NCBI GenBank assembly: GCA_024711185.1
Contig: JANJTI010000143.1
Location: forward strand, 1 to 6,785
Length of the DNA: 6,785 nucleotides
Direction of reading: 5' to 3'
Source: Brevundimonas sp.
GTDB taxonomy: Bacteria; Pseudomonadota; Alphaproteobacteria; Caulobacterales; Caulobacteraceae
Every line of letters begins with the position of its first letter. The first letter of the stretch is position 1. Of the stretch, positions 5,829-6,785 are shown in pieces. Position numbers and translations under genes: made by a program. The notes below the pieces were generated by a model. That model worked only from the letters and a program-made list of their open reading frames with translations. It made no database searches and was not told the DNA's origin.

Positions 5829-6785
5829 ATGGCGACGCCTTCTATCGAACGCATCAGAAATTTCAGTGTGGTGGCCCACATTGACCACGGCAAGTCGACG
5901 CTGTCGGACCGGTTGATCCAGTTCACCGGGGGGCTGACCGCGCGCGAGATGCGGGAGCAGGTGCTCGACAACATGGAGATCGAGCAGGAGCGCGGCATCA
6001 CCATCAAGGCGCAGACGGTGCGCCTGAACTACAAGGCGAAGGACGGCCAGGACTACGTCCTCAACCTGATGGACACCCCCGGCCACGTCGACTTCGCCTA
6101 CGAGGTCTCGCGCAGCCTCGCCGCCTGCGAGGGCTCGCTGCTGGTCGTCGACGCCTCCCAGGGGGTCGAGGCCCAGACCCTGGCCAACGTCTACCAGGCC
6201 ATCGACAACAACCACGAGATCGTCCCGGTCCTCAACAAGATCGACCTGCCGGCCGCCGAGCCCGAGCGGGTCAAGGCCCAGATCGAGGAGGTCATCGGCC
6301 TCGACGCCTCCGACGCCGTGCTCTGCTCGGCCAAGTCCGGCCTCGGCATCGAGGACGTGCTGGAGGCCATCGTCACCCGCCTGCCGGCCCCGAAGGGCGA
6401 CGCCGCCGCCCCGCTCAAGGCCATGCTGGTCGACGCCTGGTACGACCCCTACCTCGGCGTGGTCCTGCTGGTCCGCGTCTTCGACGGCGTGCTGAAGGCC
6501 GGCCAGCGGGTCAAGTTCATGCAGAACGGCTCGACCCACCTGGTCGACCGCGTCGGCGTCTTCCTGCCCAAGAACACCCCCGTCGACCAGCTCGGCCCGG
6601 GCGAGGTCGGCTTCATCACCGCCCAGATCAAGGAGGTCGCCCACGCCGCCGTCGGCGACACCATCACCGACGAGAAGCGCCCCACGGCCGAACCGCTGAA
6701 GGGCTTCAAGGAGGTCCAGTCGGTGGTCTTCTGCGGCCTGTTTCCGGTCGACGCCGCCGACTTCGAGGACCTGCGCGCCGCCATC
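5829..6785 (+). CDS. lepA: Translation factor LepA / elongation factor 4, N-terminal part (3' end outside window)
   Basis: This is the first 319 residues of the ribosome-associated GTPase LepA (EF4), which is reported to back-translocate ribosomes and to help 30S subunit assembly. The full protein is usually near 600 residues, so the rest lies beyond the window. The GTPase motifs are all intact: G1 A-H-I-D-H-G-K-S-T at 16-24, G2 in E-R-G-I-T at 54-58, G3 D-T-P-G-H at 82-86 with the catalytic-type His86, G4 N-K-I-D at 136-139 and G5 S-A-K at 167-169. A beta-barrel domain II follows at about 190-280, and domain III begins before the cut. The family-typical stretches [11 protein letters not shown] and G-V-E-A-Q-T-L-A-N are present. 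The ATG at 5829 starts four residues earlier than the E. coli protein. No good Shine-Dalgarno precedes it. It is divergent from the efflux operon and not functionally tied to it. Confidence 0.98.
   Translation, partial: MATPSIERIRNFSVVAHIDHGKSTLSDRLIQFTGGLTAREMREQVLDNMEIEQERGITIKAQTVRLNYKAKDGQDYVLNLMDTPGHVDFAYEVSRSLAACEGSLLVVDASQGVEAQTLANVYQAIDNNHEIVPVLNKIDLPAAEPERVKAQIEEVIGLDASDAVLCSAKSGLGIEDVLEAIVTRLPAPKGDAAAPLKAMLVDAWYDPYLGVVLLVRVFDGVLKAGQRVKFMQNGSTHLVDRVGVFLPKNTPVDQLGPGEVGFITAQIKEVAHAAVGDTITDEKRPTAEPLKGFKEVQSVVFCGLFPVDAADFEDLRAAI

Noticed and set aside
5606..6007. N-terminal extension of the adaptor frame up to base 6007.
   Set aside because: The extension overlaps lepA on the other strand and lacks protein-like character. 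The GTG at 5605 has a good ribosome-binding site and begins a clean lipoprotein signal peptide.
5763..6644. A 293-codon minus-strand frame opposite lepA.
   Set aside because: The Val/Leu/Asp-rich translation is the reverse-complement image of conserved LepA codons. LepA itself is intact in the plus frame.

Overview
The window comes from a G+C-rich Gram-negative bacterium, most likely an alphaproteobacterium of the Caulobacteraceae (Brevundimonas- or Caulobacter-like). The grounds are strong G/C preference at third codon positions, an outer-membrane TonB-dependent receptor, two lipoproteins with GTG starts, a LepA that reads as alphaproteobacterial, and promoter-like elements resembling the Caulobacter TTGACG / GCTA pattern. 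The taxon is an inference from style, not from a database search.

Layout from left to right. (1) 1-783, plus strand: the C-terminal 260 residues of a TonB-dependent receptor, ending in the usual terminal aromatic residue and followed by a strong intrinsic terminator (812-845). (2) 784-984: intergenic, holding the terminator and a good promoter candidate (919-947). (3) 985-1278, plus strand: a 97-residue lipoprotein of unknown function with a GTG start and a strong Shine-Dalgarno. (4) 1279-1360: a convergent junction rich in short GC palindromes, with no clear T-tract terminator. (5) 1361-5605, minus strand: a two-gene efflux operon read right to left. A lipoprotein periplasmic adaptor (5605-4469) is followed after 9 bp by an RND inner-membrane permease (4459-1361). 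(6) 5606-5828: a divergent control region with a candidate operator, leader hairpins and promoters. (7) 5829-6785, plus strand: the first 319 codons of lepA (elongation factor 4), cut by the window end.

The adaptor and permease should form an inner-membrane/periplasm pump assembly. The permease keeps the proton-relay Asp-Asp pair and Lys. The adaptor keeps the hairpin-tip RLS motif used to dock with TolC-type channels. No outer-membrane channel gene and no regulator gene lie in the window, so both partners must be encoded elsewhere. The receptor, small lipoprotein and lepA show no evident functional link to the pump.

I found no wholly new system. The points most worth a second look are the compact operator-like element between the pump operon and lepA, the possible leaderless start of lepA, and the unidentified small lipoprotein.
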